The position numbers were made by a program, and so were the translations under genes. The notes below the pieces were generated by a model. The model did no database searches. It had not been told where the DNA came from and saw only the letters and a program-made list of their open reading frames with translations. A stretch of 64,000 nucleotides of DNA from Myxococcales bacterium (lineage in GTDB: Bacteria > Myxococcota_A > Polyangia > Polyangiales > Ga0077539): the NCBI GenBank assembly GCA_013298625.1, contig JAAFIF010000045.1, positions 1 through 64,000 of the forward strand. The letters run 5' to 3'. Positions 16,635 to 24,933 of this stretch are shown here, in pieces. Position 1 is the first letter of the stretch, and each line of letters starts with the position of its first letter.

Positions 16635-17722
16635 TGCGAGCGCGAAGCGGGCTCGTCGCGATCGCAGCGTTGGCGCTGGTCGCGAGCGCGTGCGGACTGC
16701 CGACGCTCAGCAGCACGGGAGAGATTCGCTGCGGCGACGACCGCGCGGGCGGCGGCTGCCCGCGGGACTACGCGTGCGTGTTCGGTCGCTGTTGTCCGAG
16801 CTCGACCGTGGCGGACGGCGGGTTCTCGACTTGTCCTGGGGCGCAGTTTGTTCCGAGGGATGGCAGCGTGAAGTGCATCCCGGGTTCGGCGTCGCAGCCT
16901 GGCCTGTGCCCTTCGAACTTCACGTGCCGCTTCGACCGTTGCTGCCCGACAGACGGCAGCGGAACCGGGCTGTGCGCGCCCGGCCGTCTCGGCTCTCCGT
17001 GCGAGAGCGAGCAGAGCTGCGGCGGAGCGAGCGGGGACGCGGGCGCGAGCGGGCTGCGTTGCTTTCGTCGCTCGACAGCCACGATCACCGCTGCCCCTGG
17101 CGGTCTGTGCTTGCGTCCCTTGGGATGCCTGCCGAGCGAGCCCAACGCCTGCGGCGACGGCAACGTGTGCATCCAAGGAGAGTGCCTCCCGCGATGCACG
17201 GTGCCCGTGGGCACCAATCGCGTGCCGTGCCGAGAGGGCGGCACGCCCGAGGCGCCCATCTATTCATGTCGTCGCATCTCCGCCGATCCCACGACGACCG
17301 AGGGCTACTGCTTTCTCGACTGCGGTCGGATGAACGAGAACAGCGCCGCGGTCTGCGTCAACGGCTCGGTCTGCGACGTGGCCACGGGGCAGTGCGTGAT
17401 CCCCTGCGCCAACGAGGATCGCTCGCGCTGCCCCAACGCAGCCTTCGTCTGCAGCGACGACCGCTGCATCCCGCGCTACGTGCCCTGCGACAACGACAGC
17501 GAGTGCGGGCAGCCCGACGAGAGCGGCGCGCGACCAGTCGTGTGCAGGGCGCACCCGTCGTGGACGGGGCCCGCCGACGCGGCGAAGGTCTGCGTGCTCA
17601 ACCGCGCCGAGGCGTGCGTCTCGGGCACGCCGTGCCTGGCGCCGGTCGCGGACGAGAACTTCTTCGCGGAGTTTCCCTGCATCCAGGGCGTGTGCATCGT
17701 GCGCTTCGGCACGACGCAGTGA
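16634..17722 (+). CDS. Cys-rich lipoprotein, copy B2 of duplicated module
   Basis: 362 residues, start at 16634 in a TGATG junction. Lipobox V-A-S-A-C at ~20, followed by the same CGLPTLSSTGEIRCGDD...CPRDYACVFGRCCP pattern as the gene at 14884, then additional cysteine-rich units; it is ~80 residues longer than its paralogue and has extra C-terminal modules (SVCDVATGQCVIPCANEDRSRC, RCIPRYVPCDNDSEC). Probably anchored to a membrane by its lipid and held by disulfides. Last gene of the operon; it ends 8 bases before the convergent leucine dehydrogenase gene. Confidence 0.8.
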   Translation: MRARSGLVAIAALALVASACGLPTLSSTGEIRCGDDRAGGGCPRDYACVFGRCCPSSTVADGGFSTCPGAQFVPRDGSVKCIPGSASQPGLCPSNFTCRFDRCCPTDGSGTGLCAPGRLGSPCESEQSCGGASGDAGASGLRCFRRSTATITAAPGGLCLRPLGCLPSEPNACGDGNVCIQGECLPRCTVPVGTNRVPCREGGTPEAPIYSCRRISADPTTTEGYCFLDCGRMNENSAAVCVNGSVCDVATGQCVIPCANEDRSRCPNAAFVCSDDRCIPRYVPCDNDSECGQPDESGARPVVCRAHPSWTGPADAAKVCVLNRAEACVSGTPCLAPVADENFFAEFPCIQGVCIVRFGTTQ

Positions 17723-17730
17723 GCGATCGC

Positions 17731-18771
17731 TCAGCGCTGCGCGAGGCGCTCTTCGGCCATGCGATCGGCGACCACGTGCGGCGAGACGCCTTCGCGCTCA
17801 GCGCGCTCGAGCACCGTGTAGATCGTGTCGTAGATCTTCACGACGCGCTCGCGGACCTTGCCTTCGTCGTAGCCCTGGACCTCTTGCGCGACGTTGCAGA
17901 GCCCGCCCGCGTTGATCGCGTAGTCCGGAGCGTACGCGATGCCCTTGCCGCGCAAGGCGTCGCCGTGGCGCGGCTCAGCGAGCACGTTGTTCGCGGCTCC
18001 GGCGACGATCTTCACCTTCAAGCGGGGAATGGTCTCGTCGTTGATCCCGGCGCCCAGCGCGCAGGGCGCGAACACGTCCGCCTCGACGTCGAGGATCGAG
18101 TCGGCCGCGACCACAGTGGCCTTGAACTCGTCCGCGCAGCGCGCGGTGCGCGTCGCGTCCATGTCGCAGACCGTGAGCCTCGCGCCGAGCGCGTGCAGCT
18201 CTTTGCAAAGGTAGTAGCCGACGTGACCGACGCCCTGCACCGTGACGTGCACGCCGTCGAGCGAGGCGCGGCCGAGCTTGAACTTCACCGACGCCTCGAT
18301 CCCGCGACGAACGCCGAGCGCGGTGTACGGCGACGGGTCTCCAGAGCCGCCCTTCTCTTTGCTCACGCCGGTGACGAACTTCGTCTTCGTGCGGATCACG
18401 TCCATGTCCGCCGTCGCCGTCCCAGAGTCCTCTGCAGTGATGTACCGCCCGCCGAGGTTGTCGATAAAACGGCCAAAGTCCTCGAACAAACGAGCGCGGT
18501 CGAACTCGCCCTTCGGGCGGATGAGCACGCTCTTTCCACCGCCCAGGTCGAGGCCCGTGATGGCGGCCTTGTAGCTCATCCCGCGCGCGAGGCGCAGCGC
18601 GTCGGTGAACGCCGCCCCCTCGTCCGCATAGTGAATGAAGCGACAACCGCCCAGCGATGGACCGAGCCGCGTGTCGTGGATCGCGATGATCGCCGAGAGC
18701 CCCGAGGCCTCGTCGCGTCGCACGTGCACTTCGCCGTATCCATAGCCCGCCATCGTCTTGAACAGATCCAT
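17731..18771 (-). CDS. Leucine dehydrogenase (Glu/Leu/Phe/Val dehydrogenase family)
   Basis: 346 residues, ATG start. Reversible NAD+-dependent oxidative deamination of branched-chain amino acids. The catalytic-lysine segments are visible: LGGCRFIHY...DALRLARGMSYKAAITGLDLGGGKSV, containing both substrate- and catalysis-linked lysines, and the NAD-binding loop GVGHVGYYLCKELHALGARLTVCDMD in the second half, with Asp after the strand favouring NAD. APCALGAGIND and GAANNVL are also typical. Length matches leucine dehydrogenases (345-365). In myxobacteria branched-chain amino acid catabolism supplies iso-fatty-acid primers, which fits but is not shown here. Confidence 0.9.
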   Translation of the reverse strand: MDLFKTMAGYGYGEVHVRRDEASGLSAIIAIHDTRLGPSLGGCRFIHYADEGAAFTDALRLARGMSYKAAITGLDLGGGKSVLIRPKGEFDRARLFEDFGRFIDNLGGRYITAEDSGTATADMDVIRTKTKFVTGVSKEKGGSGDPSPYTALGVRRGIEASVKFKLGRASLDGVHVTVQGVGHVGYYLCKELHALGARLTVCDMDATRTARCADEFKATVVAADSILDVEADVFAPCALGAGINDETIPRLKVKIVAGAANNVLAEPRHGDALRGKGIAYAPDYAINAGGLCNVAQEVQGYDEGKVRERVVKIYDTIYTVLERAEREGVSPHVVADRMAEERLAQR

Positions 18772-18971
18772 TGCACCACTGCTCCTCTAGAGAACTGCCT
18801 CGTTCGGCGCGCGTGTGCTGCGCCCGAGACCCCGGTGGGGTGTTTCAGTCGGCGCGGTATGTACGGGGGCGGCTCGCGTGCGGTCAAGCCCGGCTTTTCT
18901 GCGGTTTTTCAACGCTGTGCGTCACGCGCGTTGACCGATGTACAGGGCTGCGAGAAGGTTGCGCCCTCGTC
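18772..18971. promoter_or_regulatory. Divergent promoter region
   Basis: A 200-base spacer between leucine dehydrogenase (minus) and the gene at 18972 (plus). A TTGACC at 18931-18936 could be a -35 element for the plus strand but I see no good -10 at proper spacing. GAGAAGG at 18952-18958 is a possible, rather distant, ribosome site. Confidence 0.35.
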
Positions 18972-19643
18972 GTGTCTGCACGCATTTCAATCGCGTTCGT
19001 CCTCGTCTCTGCGGGGCTCTCGCTCATCGACTCGCCCGCGCACGGGCAGAGCAGCGACGCTGCGCCGCGCGCGCAGAGCGCGCCCAACGACGACGGGGTC
19101 TATGGTCGACTGCGACGGGACACCGTGTTCGTGCTCGAGGCAGGCGGCGGCTTCGCGGTCGGCGGCTCCGAAGTGCGGCCGTCCTTCAACGGAACGGTGC
19201 GCGTGCGCGCGCTCGACACGATCGGCGTGTTCGCTGCGTACCAAAACGCGCCCGGCGCGAGCCGCAGCGACGCGCTCGGCCTCGGCTTGGACCTGAGGAT
19301 CCTCACGATGGCGCGGATCTTCTCGGACCTCGAGCGCGGGCCGCGCTTGTTGGACCTCTGGCTCGACTCGATCGGGCTCGAGCTCGGCGCCGCGTGGCTG
19401 CGCCCCGGAGCTCCTCTTCACCAGGGCTCGGGCGTGGGCTTCTGGCTCGGCGGCGGCATGGAGCTGCCGCTGTTCTGGAGCTCGGGCGACGCGTTTTGCC
19501 TGCGGCTCCAAGGGCGATGGACGCACTCGTCCGCGTTCGACGGCCTTGCGTCGGGGCCGGTTCAGGACGATTCGTTCACCCTCTCGGCCAACCTCGTCGT
19601 GAGGCTCATGGCCAATCTCGGACACGTACGTTCAGGTCGTTGA
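18972..19643 (+). CDS. Secreted/outer-membrane hypothetical protein upstream of trpS
   Basis: 223 residues from the GTG at 18972; the frame is open further upstream but the signal peptide begins here (to AHGQ, ~24). The mature part has alternating hydrophobic strands (VFVLEAGGGFAVGG, VRVRALDTIGVFAAY, GVGFWLGGGMELPLFW) typical of small outer-membrane barrels. No family recognised. Its TGA overlaps the trpS ATG (TGATG at 19641-19645), an unexpected coupling between an envelope protein and a tRNA synthetase. Confidence 0.7.
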   Translation: MSARISIAFVLVSAGLSLIDSPAHGQSSDAAPRAQSAPNDDGVYGRLRRDTVFVLEAGGGFAVGGSEVRPSFNGTVRVRALDTIGVFAAYQNAPGASRSDALGLGLDLRILTMARIFSDLERGPRLLDLWLDSIGLELGAAWLRPGAPLHQGSGVGFWLGGGMELPLFWSSGDAFCLRLQGRWTHSSAFDGLASGPVQDDSFTLSANLVVRLMANLGHVRSGR

Positions 19644-20629
19644 TGCGCAAGCGAATTCTCTCGGGCATGCAGCCCACAGGCGAGCTTCACCTCGGCAACT
19701 ACCTCGGAGCGCTCGCCAACTGGGTGCGGCTCCAAGACGAGTACGACTGCTTCTTCTGCGTGGTCGATCAGCACGCGATCACCGTGGATCACAACGCCAG
19801 AGCCCTGCCAGGGCTCGTCTTCGACATGGCCGTCTCGTACCTCGCAGCCGGCGTCGACCCCGAGCGATCGACGGTGTTCATCCAGAGCGCTGTGCCCGAG
19901 CACACCGAGCTGGCCTGGTACCTCGCGACCGTCACGCAGCACGGCGAGCTCTCGCGGATGACCCAGTTCAAAGACAAGAGCGATCAGCAGGGCGAGGCGA
20001 GCGCGGCGCTCTTCACGTACCCCGTGCTGATGGCCGCGGACATCTTGATCTACAAGGCCACGCACGTCCCGGTCGGCGAAGACCAGACGCAGCACCTCGA
20101 GCTCGCGCGCAACGCCGCGCAGCGGTTCAACGGGCGGTTTCAGAAGGGGTTCTTTCCGCTGCCGCAAGGGCTGTACTCGAACACCCCGCGCATCATGGGC
20201 CTCGACGGGCTGCGCAAGATGTCCAAGAGCCTCGGCAATCACATCTCGATGCTCGAAGAGCCCAAGCCCCTGTGGAAGAAGCTCGCTGGCGCGTACACCG
20301 ATCCGCAGCGCACCACGGTCACCGAGCCCGGTCGCCCCGAGGTGTGCAACGTCTATCGCATGCACACGGCGCTCACGGACGCAGCGCGCCTCCCGGTGAT
20401 CGCCGAGCAGTGCCGCTCCGCCGAGTGGGGCTGCGGACACTGCAAAAAAGAGCTCGAAGCGTCGCTCAACACCGCCCTCGCCCCCATTCGAGAGCGGGCC
20501 AAAGAGCTCAAGGCCAACCGCGCGCTCGTCGATCAGATCCTCGGTGACGGCGCGAGCAAGGCGCGCAAGGTCGCGCAACAGACGCTGCGCGAGGTGCGCG
20601 AGCTGATGGGCATCGTGGGGCCGCGGTGA
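19643..20629 (+). CDS. trpS: Tryptophan--tRNA ligase
   Basis: 328 residues; charges tRNA-Trp with tryptophan in the cytoplasm. A class I synthetase: the HIGH-equivalent is GELHLGNYLGAL near residue 13, and the KMSKS loop is LRKMSKSLGNHI near 193. MQPTGELHLGN and the VGEDQTQHLELAR motif around 147 are diagnostic for TrpRS. Length matches the bacterial enzyme (325-340). The start overlaps the preceding stop, and its own TGA overlaps the GTG of the next gene (GTGA), so three genes are coupled here. Confidence 0.97.
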   Translation: MRKRILSGMQPTGELHLGNYLGALANWVRLQDEYDCFFCVVDQHAITVDHNARALPGLVFDMAVSYLAAGVDPERSTVFIQSAVPEHTELAWYLATVTQHGELSRMTQFKDKSDQQGEASAALFTYPVLMAADILIYKATHVPVGEDQTQHLELARNAAQRFNGRFQKGFFPLPQGLYSNTPRIMGLDGLRKMSKSLGNHISMLEEPKPLWKKLAGAYTDPQRTTVTEPGRPEVCNVYRMHTALTDAARLPVIAEQCRSAEWGCGHCKKELEASLNTALAPIRERAKELKANRALVDQILGDGASKARKVAQQTLREVRELMGIVGPR

Positions 20630-21123
20630 GGCACGCAGCGCGGCGATTCGGGCTGGGCTCGGCCGCGGCGCTCGCGGTGATCGTCGCGCTGTCTGCGTGC
20701 GGCGAGCGCAGAGAAGACTCACCCGAAGACGCCCTCGCCTCGTGGGTCTCTGCGATGAACGGCTCTCGCGGCGACCCGAGCACGCGGCGCCGGGCGTTCG
20801 AGCTGCTCTCGCAGCGCGCGCGGGACAACCTCTCGCGGCGCGCGGCGGTCGCCGCGCAGCTCAGCGGGCGCGAGGTCAAGCCGTGGGAGATGCTCGCGCC
20901 TGGGCGCTTCGCGCTGCGCTTCGCGTTCGATCGGCAACAGCTGCGCGCGCGCGTGCAAGGCGAGCGCGCGACGGTGACCGCGCGCGGGTCGCGAGCGGAG
21001 GTCGCGGAGGTGCCGATGGTGCGCGAGCAGGGACAGTGGCGCGTGGACCTGTCGCTCCCAGAGCCCACGGGGCCGCTGCAGCTGCAGGGCGGCGGGACCG
21101 AGCAGCGCTCGCTCGCGAGGTGA
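20626..21123 (+). CDS. Small lipoprotein of unknown function
   Basis: 165 residues, GTG start at 20626 overlapping the trpS stop. A lipobox V-A-L-S-A-C near residue 24-25 follows a hydrophobic signal. The mature part begins with an acidic, disordered stretch, then SWVSAMNGSRGDPSTRRRAFELLSQRARDNL, a helical pattern like the N-terminal helices of NTF2-like/DUF4878 lipoproteins, then beta strands. That fold assignment is a guess. Co-transcribed with trpS by overlap. Confidence 0.7.
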   Translation: MRHAARRFGLGSAAALAVIVALSACGERREDSPEDALASWVSAMNGSRGDPSTRRRAFELLSQRARDNLSRRAAVAAQLSGREVKPWEMLAPGRFALRFAFDRQQLRARVQGERATVTARGSRAEVAEVPMVREQGQWRVDLSLPEPTGPLQLQGGGTEQRSLAR

Positions 21124-21313
21124 CAGAAGCGGCGAATCGCGCCGCGATTTTGCGCTCTGCCCCGAGGTGGTGGCATGAATGCGTTCGCAGGGCGCGACGC
21201 GGTGCAGACGGCTTAGGGGAGCCGCCTGCGACGCGACGCGGTCGTGCGCTTCAATCAGTTGAGTAGGACGTCAGGCGCGCGCGGTCGAGCGCGCGCACAG
21301 TGGAGGTATCGCG

Positions 21314-21508
21314 GTGTTGTCAACGATCACTGGAGCGAAGGTTTTCTCTGCGACGCGGGCGAAGGAGCGCGAGGAGCTCGGCGACAGCATCACGCGATGG
21401 CTGCGCGCAAACCCGGCGTATCAGATCGTCGACAAGATCGTGACGCAGTCCTCGGACCAAGAGTTTCACTGCCTGACGATCACGCTCTTCTACCGCGACG
21501 CGGCGTGA
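21314..21508 (+). CDS. Small conserved protein resembling Cse60-type proteins
   Basis: 64 residues. The GTG at 21314 has GGAGG at 21302-21306, 7 bases upstream, a strong argument that this short gene is real. The sequence (AKVFSATRAKEREELGDSITRWLRA..., then YQIVDKIVTQSS...FHCLTITLFY) has the layout of small Cse60/DUF2758-like proteins: a beta strand, a helix rich in Glu/Arg, then two strands ending in a conserved tyrosine. In Bacillus such proteins are sporulation-linked; in myxobacteria the role is unknown. It sits alone between the trpS group and purB. Confidence 0.7.
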   Translation: MLSTITGAKVFSATRAKEREELGDSITRWLRANPAYQIVDKIVTQSSDQEFHCLTITLFYRDAA

Positions 21509-21544
21509 GCGGGGCGCGCGCGGATGGTGTAGGGTCCGCGCGCC

Positions 21545-22849
21545 ATGATTCCTCGGTATACGCCTGCTGATTTCGCGCAGCTCTGGAGCGCAGAGCGAAG
21601 GCTCTCGACGTGGCTCGAGGTCGAGCTCGCCGCGTGTGAAGCGATGGAGCTCGCGGGCATCGTCCCGCAGGGGACCGCCGCGTCGATCCGCGACAAGAAG
21701 CTCGTGCTCGACGCCAACCGCGTCGACGAGATCGAGCAGACCACGCGGCACGACGTGATCGCGTTTCTCACGCACGTCGAAGAGCTCGCGGGGCCGCCTG
21801 CGCGGTGGCTGCACCGCGGGATGACCTCGAGCGACGTGCTCGACACGGCGTTCGCGATGCAGCTTCGAGACGCGACGGACCTGCTCGACGCGCGCCTGCG
21901 CGGGCTGATCTTCGCGCTGCGAAAGCGGGTCGAAGAGCACCGTCGCACGGTGATGATCGGCCGCTCGCACGGCATTCACGCAGAGCCGATCACCTTCGGC
22001 CTCGCGCTGGCGGGGCACTACAGCGAGCTCGTTCGCGGCGTCGCCCGCCTCGCCGCCGCCCGCAGCGAAATCTCCGTCGGAACGATCTCTGGCGCCGTCG
22101 GCACCATGGCCCACCTCGCCCCCGAGATCGAAGCGCACGCGCTCTCGAAGCTCGGCTTGCGCGCAGAGCCCGTCCCCACGCAAGTGGTCCCGCGCGACCG
22201 TCACGCCGCGTACTTCTCGGCGCTGGCGGTGATCGCGACGGCGATCGAGCGGCTCGCGACCAACGTGCGGCACTGGCAGCGCACCGAGGTGCTCGAGGCC
22301 GAAGAGCCCTTCACCGCAGGACAGAAGGGCTCGAGCGCGATGCCCCACAAGCGCAACCCGATCCTCAGCGAGAACCTCTGCGGTCTCGCGCGCATGGTCC
22401 GCGCGTACGCGGGCGCCTCGCTCGAGAACGTCGCGCTCTGGCACGAGCGAGACATCTCGCACTCGAGCGCCGAGCGCATGCTGGCGCCGGACGCGACGAC
22501 CACGCTGGGGTTCATGCTCGAGCGCTGCCGACGCCTGGTCGAAGGCCTCGTGGTCTACCCCGAGAACATGCGCGGCAACCTCGAGAAGACCGGCGGGCTG
22601 TGGGCCAGCGAGGCGGTCTTGCTCGCGCTCGTGCACAGCGGAATGGCCCGCCAAGAGGCCTACGTCTTCGTGCAGCGCAACGCGATGAAGGCCTGGCGAC
22701 ACGAGGGTGACTTCTTGTCGAACCTGCTCTCGGACACGGACGTGGTCTCGCGCGTGGGAGAGCAAAAGGTGCGCGAGGCCTTCTCGCTCGAGCACGCGCT
22801 GCACAACGTCGACGCGCTGATCGACCGCGCCCTCGCGCTCGAGGTCTGA
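21545..22849 (+). CDS. purB: Adenylosuccinate lyase
   Basis: 434 residues. Cleaves SAICAR and adenylosuccinate, releasing fumarate, in purine synthesis. The fumarase/aspartase superfamily signature [14 protein letters not shown] lies near residue 260, with the catalytic serine loop; [14 protein letters not shown] (~95) and [14 protein letters not shown] (~140, catalytic His) are the other two conserved regions. Length is normal for the shorter purB type. Followed by the purC-purS fusion 62 bases downstream, so this is a purine cluster, probably one operon. Confidence 0.97.
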   Translation: MIPRYTPADFAQLWSAERRLSTWLEVELAACEAMELAGIVPQGTAASIRDKKLVLDANRVDEIEQTTRHDVIAFLTHVEELAGPPARWLHRGMTSSDVLDTAFAMQLRDATDLLDARLRGLIFALRKRVEEHRRTVMIGRSHGIHAEPITFGLALAGHYSELVRGVARLAAARSEISVGTISGAVGTMAHLAPEIEAHALSKLGLRAEPVPTQVVPRDRHAAYFSALAVIATAIERLATNVRHWQRTEVLEAEEPFTAGQKGSSAMPHKRNPILSENLCGLARMVRAYAGASLENVALWHERDISHSSAERMLAPDATTTLGFMLERCRRLVEGLVVYPENMRGNLEKTGGLWASEAVLLALVHSGMARQEAYVFVQRNAMKAWRHEGDFLSNLLSDTDVVSRVGEQKVREAFSLEHALHNVDALIDRALALEV

Positions 22850-22911
22850 GCGCGGCGAACGCACGCAGGCATTCGCTGCGCGCGGAGCTTTCGTGTACGG
22901 TGCGCCGCGCG

Positions 22912-24162
22912 ATGGTCGACGAAGCTCTGTTGCGCAAGGCGCTCTCGGTCCCGCTCGATCGCACGGAGTTTTCCGCGGTCGGAGCGAAGTACGAAGGCAA
23001 GGTTCGAGACTGTTACACCACGCGCGACGGGCGGCGCGTGCTGGTGACGACGGACCGCATCTCGGCCTTCGACCGCGTGCTCGGCACGCTGCCGCTCAAG
23101 GGGCAGGTGCTCAACCGCATGGCGGCGTTTTGGTTCGAGCTGACCAAGGACGTGTGCCCGAGCCACTTGCTGTCGGCGCCGGACCCCAACGTGATGATCG
23201 GCGTCGAGTGCGCGCCGCTTCCGCTCGAGGTGGTGGTGCGCTCTTACCTGACGGGCGTTACGTCCACGAGCATTTGGACCGCGTATGCGCGAGGCGATCG
23301 CACGTTTTGTGGCCACGCGCTGCCAGAGGGCTTGAAGAAGAACGACAAGCTCCCGACGGCGATCGTGACGCCGAGCACCAAGGCCGAGAAGGGCGGGCAC
23401 GACGAGAGCGTCTCGGGGGCCGAGCTCGTCGCGAAGGGCGTGATTTCGGCGGAGGATTTCGCGACGGTCGAGCGGCTCGCGCTCGCGGTGTTCGCCCGCG
23501 GGCAAGAGCACTGCGCGAAGAACGGGCTGATCCTGGTCGACACGAAGTACGAGTTCGGGCGCGCGCCGGACGGCCGCATCGTGCTGATGGACGAGATCCA
23601 CACGCCGGACTCGTCGCGGTTTTGGTTCGCCGCAAGCTACGAAGCGCGGCGCGCCGCGGGCGAAGAGCCCGAGTCGTTCGACAAGGAGTACGTCCGTCGA
23701 TGGCTCGCGGCGCAAGGGTTCACCGGGGACGGGCCGATCCCGACGATCCCCGACGACGTGCGCGTCGAGGCGGCGCGGCGGTACATCGAAGCGTACGAAA
23801 GGGTGACGGGCGAGACGTTCGTCCCCGACCTCGAGCCGCCCCACGCGCGCATCGCGAAGGCGTTGGGGCTCAGCGAGGCGAGCAGTGCAGGCGCGGATTT
23901 CACCACGGTAAGGAGCAAGTCGACGATGCGAGCGCGGGTGTACGTGACGTTGAAGCGCGAGGTGCTGGACCCCCAAGGCGAAGCGGTGCGAAAGGGGCTC
24001 GCGGCGCTCGGCGTCGAGGGCGTCAAAGACGTGCGCGTCGGCAAGGTGATCGACCTCGAGGTGGACGGCGACGAGGCGACGGCGCGAGAGAAGATCGAGA
24101 AGGCCGCGCGCTCGCTGCTGGCCAACCCGGTGATCGAAGACTTCGAAGTCGTCGTGCTGTGA
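22912..24162 (+). CDS. purC: Fusion of SAICAR synthetase (PurC) and PurS
   Basis: 416 residues from the ATG at 22912 (a GTG at 22900 is possible). Residues ~15-320 are a full Pur[14 protein letters not shown] (ATP site), [55 protein letters not shown] and [14 protein letters not shown]. After a ~18-residue linker, residues 339-416 form a complete PurS ([50 protein letters not shown]), the ~80-residue structural subunit of FGAM synthase that pairs with PurL and PurQ. An internal AAGGAG (23910-23915) sits 10 bases before the Met339 codon, so free PurS could also be made. Downstream of purB; no purL or purQ in the window. Confidence 0.93.
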   Translation: MVDEALLRKALSVPLDRTEFSAVGAKYEGKVRDCYTTRDGRRVLVTTDRISAFDRVLGTLPLKGQVLNRMAAFWFELTKDVCPSHLLSAPDPNVMIGVECAPLPLEVVVRSYLTGVTSTSIWTAYARGDRTFCGHALPEGLKKNDKLPTAIVTPSTKAEKGGHDESVSGAELVAKGVISAEDFATVERLALAVFARGQEHCAKNGLILVDTKYEFGRAPDGRIVLMDEIHTPDSSRFWFAASYEARRAAGEEPESFDKEYVRRWLAAQGFTGDGPIPTIPDDVRVEAARRYIEAYERVTGETFVPDLEPPHARIAKALGLSEASSAGADFTTVRSKSTMRARVYVTLKREVLDPQGEAVRKGLAALGVEGVKDVRVGKVIDLEVDGDEATAREKIEKAARSLLANPVIEDFEVVVL

Positions 24163-24169
24163 CCGACGC

Positions 24170-24853
24170 TCAGCCGTCGAGGCCGAGGATCACCAAGAGC
24201 TCGTCGAACTCTTCGAGCACGAAGTCCGGGCGCGCCGCGATGATTTCGTCGCTGCCGCCCATGCCGAAGGTGACCGCGGCCGAGCGCATCCCCGCGCGGC
24301 GGGCGGCGTAGATGTCCCGCAGCGTGTCGCCCACCATGAGCGAGCGGCCCGGGGCGACGTCGAGCTTGCCGCAGACATGCAAGAGCAGGTCGGGCGCGGG
24401 CTTGTGCGGCATGTCCGTGCCAGCGCTGCCCTCGATCACGTCGAAGAAGTGCTCGGCTTCGAGCGTTCGGAGCAGGTCGCGCGCGACCGAGCCGCGCTTG
24501 GTCGTGGCGACGCCGAGGCGAACCTTGGGGCGCAGCGTCGAGAGCGCTTCGAGCGTGTCGCGCACGCCAGGAAACAAGCTGGTGTTCGCGTGTCCGTGCG
24601 CGTCGTACGCGCTGCGGTACGCCTGCGCGAAGCGGGGAAACATCGCGGGCTCCGCCCCCGGAGCGGCCATCGCGAAGATCTCGTCGAGCGGTGACCCGTC
24701 GACCATTGTCAGCAGATTCGAAGGGACCGCGAGGCCGACGGCGGTGAGCGCGCGCTCGATGCCCAAAGCGATGTCGCGGGCGCTGTCGGCCAGCGTTCCG
24801 TCGAGGTCGAAGAGGATGGCGTCGAAGGTCGTCGGCGATGGCGGCGCGTTCAT
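24170..24853 (-). CDS. HAD family phosphatase, phosphoglycolate phosphatase-like
   Basis: 227 residues. HAD motif I is FDLDGTLADSA (residues 14-24, nucleophile Asp and acid/base Asp), motif II VATTKRG near 118, motif III lysine in HKPAPDLL (~150) and motif IV GDTLRDIYAARRAGM (~175). The cap is of the small C1 type between motifs I and II. This matches phosphoglycolate phosphatase / PpaX-like enzymes, which clear 2-phosphoglycolate or pyrophosphate; which substrate is used is not shown. It is convergent with purC-purS (7-base gap) and divergent from the FHA gene. Confidence 0.88.
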   Translation of the reverse strand: MNAPPSPTTFDAILFDLDGTLADSARDIALGIERALTAVGLAVPSNLLTMVDGSPLDEIFAMAAPGAEPAMFPRFAQAYRSAYDAHGHANTSLFPGVRDTLEALSTLRPKVRLGVATTKRGSVARDLLRTLEAEHFFDVIEGSAGTDMPHKPAPDLLLHVCGKLDVAPGRSLMVGDTLRDIYAARRAGMRSAAVTFGMGGSDEIIAARPDFVLEEFDELLVILGLDG

Positions 24854-24877
24854 AGCGACGAAAGTCTTACAGCACCC

Positions 24878-24911
24878 TTGACAGTCCAGGGTCCAAACAG
24901 GCTCAGATACC
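24878..24911 (+). promoter_or_regulatory. Possible sigma-70-type promoter of the FHA gene
   Basis: A perfect TTGACA at 24878-24883 lies 51 bases before the FHA gene start. A weak -10 candidate is CAGATA/AGATAC at 24904-24910, giving spacing of 20-21 bases, longer than ideal. The 80-base divergent spacer with the HAD gene leaves little other room for a promoter. Confidence 0.4.
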
Positions 24912-24933
24912 GAGCACTGGAGAGAGCGCGCGG

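Noticed and set aside
16690-19296. 868-residue plus-strand frame over the Cys-rich lipoprotein and leucine dehydrogenase genes
   Set aside because: Crosses two real genes in other frames or strands; translation lacks domains.
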